Source: Chitinophagaceae bacterium (GTDB taxonomy: Bacteria; Bacteroidota; Bacteroidia; Chitinophagales; Chitinophagaceae). Taken from it: a stretch of DNA of 10,008 bases. This document shows positions 7,100-10,008 of this stretch, piece by piece. The stretch is taken from the NCBI GenBank assembly GCA_021738605.1, contig JAIPBY010000083.1, positions 1 to 10,008 of the forward strand. The letters are read 5' to 3'. The position numbers and the translations under genes were made by a program. Every line of letters starts with the position of its first letter. Position 1 is the first letter of the stretch. The notes below the pieces were generated by a model. It was not told the DNA's origin, did no database searches, and was given only the letters and a program-made list of their open reading frames with translations.

Positions 7100-8275
7100 A
7101 TGCGATTCCTGAAAGTATATATGATAGCATGGATTTTGCTCTTGGCTTCAGGATCAAGTCATGCTGCCTCTGACAGCAGCCGCTTGCAGGTCAGCCTGAT
7201 TACCTGTGCCCCAGGCGTGGAACTGTATTCAGTGTTTGGTCATACCGCATTGAGGATTGTTGATACAGCTGCCAATACCGACATCATCTACAACTATGGT
7301 ACTTTCAATTTTGATGATCCAGATTTCTATTCAAAATTTGTTCGGGGAAAGCTGATGTATTTTCTCAGCCAGCAAAGCTTTCCTGATTTTCTTTACGAAT
7401 ATGCGTATTTCAAAAGAGGGGTGACAGAGCAGGTTTTGCAGTTGAGCCCAATTGAAAAAAAGGAAATACAGCTCAGCCTTTTTAAGAATGTAAGGGAAGA
7501 GAATAGGTATTACAAGTACGATTTTTTATACGACAATTGTGCCACAAGGTTGAGGGATATCATTTTCAAGACCAACAAAGACAACGCCTTTGAGCCCAGT
7601 GCCTTTGCTGAAAAAGGAACAACGTTCCGGGACTACCTGCACAATTATCTATCGAGGGCCGAGATGCAATGGACAACCCTTGGCATTGACCTGTTGTTGG
7701 GTATTGGTGTGGATAAAACCATGACTACAGCTGAGTGCATGTTCTTGCCAGATTACCTTGCCCAGGGAGTTTTTCTTGCCGTTAAAGGAAAGGGAAAGTT
7801 GGTAGAAAGGGATCAGGTGCATTTGCCCAATGCACAAGACCTTCCCATAAAACTACCTTTTTGGCAAACACCCTTGTTTTTCTTTTCCTTCCTTGCATTT
7901 TTGGTCATCCTTTCTTCTTTTTTCAGGTCGAAAGGCATGGTTTCATTTCAGTCGATCATGGACAGGATCATTTTTGTTTTGTCTGGCTTGATTGGCCTGC
8001 TGTTGTTGTTCATGTGGTTTGGAACTGATCACAAGAGTTTTGCCAACAACCTCAACCTGGTTTGGGCGATGCCAATCAACCTGCTGGTTGCCTTCAGTCT
8101 CAACAGGCCTCAACAATGGCTGAAAAAATATCTCAGGTACTACAGCCTCCTGCTTCTGGTCTTGATGGTAGCTGTGCTGCTGCATCCAGGTATCGTCAAT
8201 CTTGGCTTGTATCCCCTCATTCTGGTATTGTCTTTTAGGTCGTGGATGCTGAGCAGGGATGAAAAAAAATGTTAA
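7100..8275 (+). CDS. lnb: Lnb-like lipoprotein N-acyltransferase (DUF4105 family)
   Basis: The 391-residue protein has a signal peptide or first membrane segment (residues 3-19, SSHA at 19-22), a periplasmic DUF4105 domain (about 25-245) and five C-terminal hydrophobic helices (about 257-275, 289-307, 318-335, 347-362, 364-380). That layout matches the Bacteroidota Lnb family, which adds the third acyl chain to the N-terminal cysteine of lipoproteins in place of the unrelated Lnt. Conserved-looking residues include Cys36, His48 in VFGHTALR, YGTFNF (66-71), Asn146-Cys147 in YDFLYDNCATRLRD (140-153) and GTDHK (308-312). Cys and His are plausible catalytic residues, but I infer this and cannot assign the nucleophile. 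The ATG is 3 bases after the guaB stop, so the two genes are probably co-transcribed. Family membership is strong; the enzymatic assignment relies on recalled family knowledge and paralogues could differ. Confidence 0.78.
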   Translation: MRFLKVYMIAWILLLASGSSHAASDSSRLQVSLITCAPGVELYSVFGHTALRIVDTAANTDIIYNYGTFNFDDPDFYSKFVRGKLMYFLSQQSFPDFLYEYAYFKRGVTEQVLQLSPIEKKEIQLSLFKNVREENRYYKYDFLYDNCATRLRDIIFKTNKDNAFEPSAFAEKGTTFRDYLHNYLSRAEMQWTTLGIDLLLGIGVDKTMTTAECMFLPDYLAQGVFLAVKGKGKLVERDQVHLPNAQDLPIKLPFWQTPLFFFSFLAFLVILSSFFRSKGMVSFQSIMDRIIFVLSGLIGLLLLFMWFGTDHKSFANNLNLVWAMPINLLVAFSLNRPQQWLKKYLRYYSLLLLVLMVAVLLHPGIVNLGLYPLILVLSFRSWMLSRDEKKC

Positions 8276-8378
8276 AGCATTCAAGCCCATGGATACTTCT
8301 TTGGAGAAGTTGTCATTTGAAAAAACAAAAGGTTATTTTTATCACCAAGCACGCTAACAATACGATCAACTCAAATTG

Positions 8379-10008
8379 GTGGAGAAACGAGTACTTTCTA
8401 TATTGATTGCTTTATTTTTCATTTCGCTTCCCTCTTTCGCAAAGCACATCGCAGGGGGAGAGATGAGTTATACCTACCTTGGCCCTTCCGGTAGTGCCTC
8501 TAATTCCGGGCGTTACAGCGTTACGCTCAAATTGTACCGTGATTGCAATACGGATGGGGCCCAGCTCGATGTCAATGCCACCATTACCATTTATCCTGGC
8601 GGGAGTTCCAACTTTTTTGCCAACAGAAGCATACCGCTGACATCAAAGGAAACGATTGCTCTTGTTAAGCCCGACCCATGCATCAGCAATCCTCCCGTGA
8701 TCTGTTATGAAGTAGGGTACTATACCTTTGAAATTGAACTGCCTTTTAATGCATCGGGTTATGCTATTTCTTACCAGCGTTGCTGCAGGATTGACGGAAT
8801 TTTCAATGTTATCAATTCTCAAAATGCTGGGGTAACCTATACAGCAAATATTCCCGGCACAAGCAGCGGTGCAAATGCTCCTTTAAACAGTTCTCCTGTT
8901 TTCAGAACCAGCGATACTGTTGTCATTTGTGCAAACAATTATTTCAATTATGATTTTGCCGCTACTGATGTTGATAAGGATGAATTAACCTACCAGTTTG
9001 AAGAAGCCTATTTGGGTGGAACTTCTATGGGGCCTGCTCCAACTGTTGCCGGAGCACCTCCCTACAATTCCCTGAATTATAATTTTGGATTCAGTGCTCA
9101 AAATCCACTGGGGCCATTGGTTCAAATCAATGGGGTTACAGGTTTGATTACCGGAACTGCCCCGGTGGCAGGAATTTATGTCATTACTGTGGCTGTGGTA
9201 GAAAAAAGAAATGGACAAGTTATTAATGTTCACAGAAAAGATCTTCACCTGAAAATTGCCGATTGTAGTATCGCCGGTGCAGACCTAGATCCCATAAGCA
9301 TTTCATGCGATGGCTTTACCGTCAATTTTAAAAACAATTCTACCAGCCCACTGATCAAGACATTTGATTGGGACTTTGGTATTGCATCTTCTACAACTGA
9401 TGTGTCTACAGCTCCATTCCCTTCATTCACATTTCCCGCTGCGGGAGATTATACCGTCCGCCTGATCACCAACAAGAATGATCAATGCTCAGATACGGGA
9501 TATACAGTTGCAAAAGTATATCCGGGATTTACTACAGATTTTACTGTCCAGGAAACCTGCAAAGGAGTCCCCTATGTTTTTACAGATGACTCAAAAACAA
9601 TCTACGGCACCATCAACAAATGGAAGTGGGACTTTGGCAATGTCAATGCCAATGATGATACTTCCATCAATGCTACTTCGACATATATTTATCCTCAAAC
9701 AGGTGTATTCACTGTTTCTCTGATTGTTTCCAACAGCAATGGATGCGTAGACACGGTCTTGAAACAAATCACAGTGGCCGATAAACCAACCCTGATTGTT
9801 CCCAAAGATACCTTGATCTGCAACATTGATACTTTACGACTCACCGCTTCTGGCATAGGTGTTCATTCTTGGTCACCGAACTACAACATCAGCAACACGG
9901 GGATATCCAATCCTTTGGTGAGTCCGGATATTCCGACGCGGTATACGGTTACGTTAACGCAGTCTCCTGGCTGCATCAACAGTGCTTCTGTTTTTGTGGA
10001 TGTGAAGA
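8379..10008 (+). CDS. Secreted PKD/Ig-like repeat surface protein, C-terminus off the right edge
   Basis: The frame is open from a stop at 8355-8357 to the right edge and has no ATG before the signal peptide. GTG at 8379 gives MEKRVLSILIALFFISLPSFA, a good signal peptide with a Lys-Arg n-region and cleavage near SFA; TTG at 8376 is the alternative. The visible 543 residues start with a domain of about 275 residues opening HIAGGEMSYTYLG and containing LKLYRDC (51-56) and YQRCCRI (132-138), a module I associate with large Bacteroidota gliding/adhesion-type proteins. PKD domains follow at about 300-382 (FDWDFG 329-334) and 383-468 (WKWDFG 415-420), then an Ig-like module (about 470-543). Such proteins usually end in a type IX secretion sorting domain, which would lie beyond the window. 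Likely cell-surface or secreted; substrate unknown. Confidence 0.85.
   Translation, partial: MEKRVLSILIALFFISLPSFAKHIAGGEMSYTYLGPSGSASNSGRYSVTLKLYRDCNTDGAQLDVNATITIYPGGSSNFFANRSIPLTSKETIALVKPDPCISNPPVICYEVGYYTFEIELPFNASGYAISYQRCCRIDGIFNVINSQNAGVTYTANIPGTSSGANAPLNSSPVFRTSDTVVICANNYFNYDFAATDVDKDELTYQFEEAYLGGTSMGPAPTVAGAPPYNSLNYNFGFSAQNPLGPLVQINGVTGLITGTAPVAGIYVITVAVVEKRNGQVINVHRKDLHLKIADCSIAGADLDPISISCDGFTVNFKNNSTSPLIKTFDWDFGIASSTTDVSTAPFPSFTFPAAGDYTVRLITNKNDQCSDTGYTVAKVYPGFTTDFTVQETCKGVPYVFTDDSKTIYGTINKWKWDFGNVNANDDTSINATSTYIYPQTGVFTVSLIVSNSNGCVDTVLKQITVADKPTLIVPKDTLICNIDTLRLTASGIGVHSWSPNYNISNTGISNPLVSPDIPTRYTVTLTQSPGCINSASVFVDVK

Noticed and set aside
8295..8310. Hairpin ACTTCT-TTGG-AGAAGT after the lnb-like gene as an intrinsic terminator
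   Set aside because: The 6-base stem is A/T-rich and is not followed by a T tract, so terminator function is not supported.
8289..8357. 22-codon ORF between the lnb-like gene and the PKD gene
   Set aside because: Short, with no recognisable features and no visible promoter or ribosome-binding site; nothing distinguishes it from chance.

Overview
The window is a dense, ordinary-looking stretch of chromosome from a member of the Bacteroidota, most likely near Chitinophagaceae (the family-level guess is weak). Three things point there. The promoters have the Bacteroidota form (TTG, about 18-20 bases, TAnnTTTG) and no clear Shine-Dalgarno sites are visible. There are several Bacteroidota-type envelope proteins: a TPR/PD40/OmpA_C protein like PorE of the type IX secretion system, an Lnb/DUF4105 lipoprotein N-acyltransferase-like protein, and a large PKD-repeat surface protein. 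The core genes folD, queE, dprA and guaB look intact.

Layout. Bases 1-793 (minus strand, running off the left edge) encode an outer-membrane beta-barrel-like protein with a methionine-packed signal peptide. An 86-base divergent spacer carries a near-consensus promoter for folD (880-1755), which is followed after 3 bases by queE (1759-2373). After a 107-base gap come the PorE-like gene (2481-4388), an 89-base gap with a promoter, dprA (4478-5587), a 30-base A/T-rich gap, guaB (5618-7096) and, 3 bases later, the lnb-like gene (7100-8275). A 103-base gap with no convincing promoter precedes a secreted PKD-domain protein (8379 to the right edge, incomplete). Every gene except the first is on the plus strand, and no stretch above 110 bases lacks a gene.

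How the genes relate. folD and queE form a probable two-gene transcript linking one-carbon metabolism with 7-deazaguanine (queuosine precursor) synthesis; guaB supplies guanine nucleotides, the ultimate source of 7-deazaguanines. The envelope genes fit a cell that builds triacylated lipoproteins, tethers an outer-membrane secretion apparatus to peptidoglycan, and exports large adhesin-like proteins. dprA handles incoming single-stranded DNA. These look like housekeeping neighbours rather than one dedicated system. I see no mobile element, CRISPR array, tRNA or rRNA. The more interesting points are the repeated placement of the -7 promoter element 3-6 bases before start codons (suggesting leaderless mRNAs), a perfect palindrome inside the dprA promoter, the guaB-lnb pairing, and the tandem-repeat methionine signal peptide.
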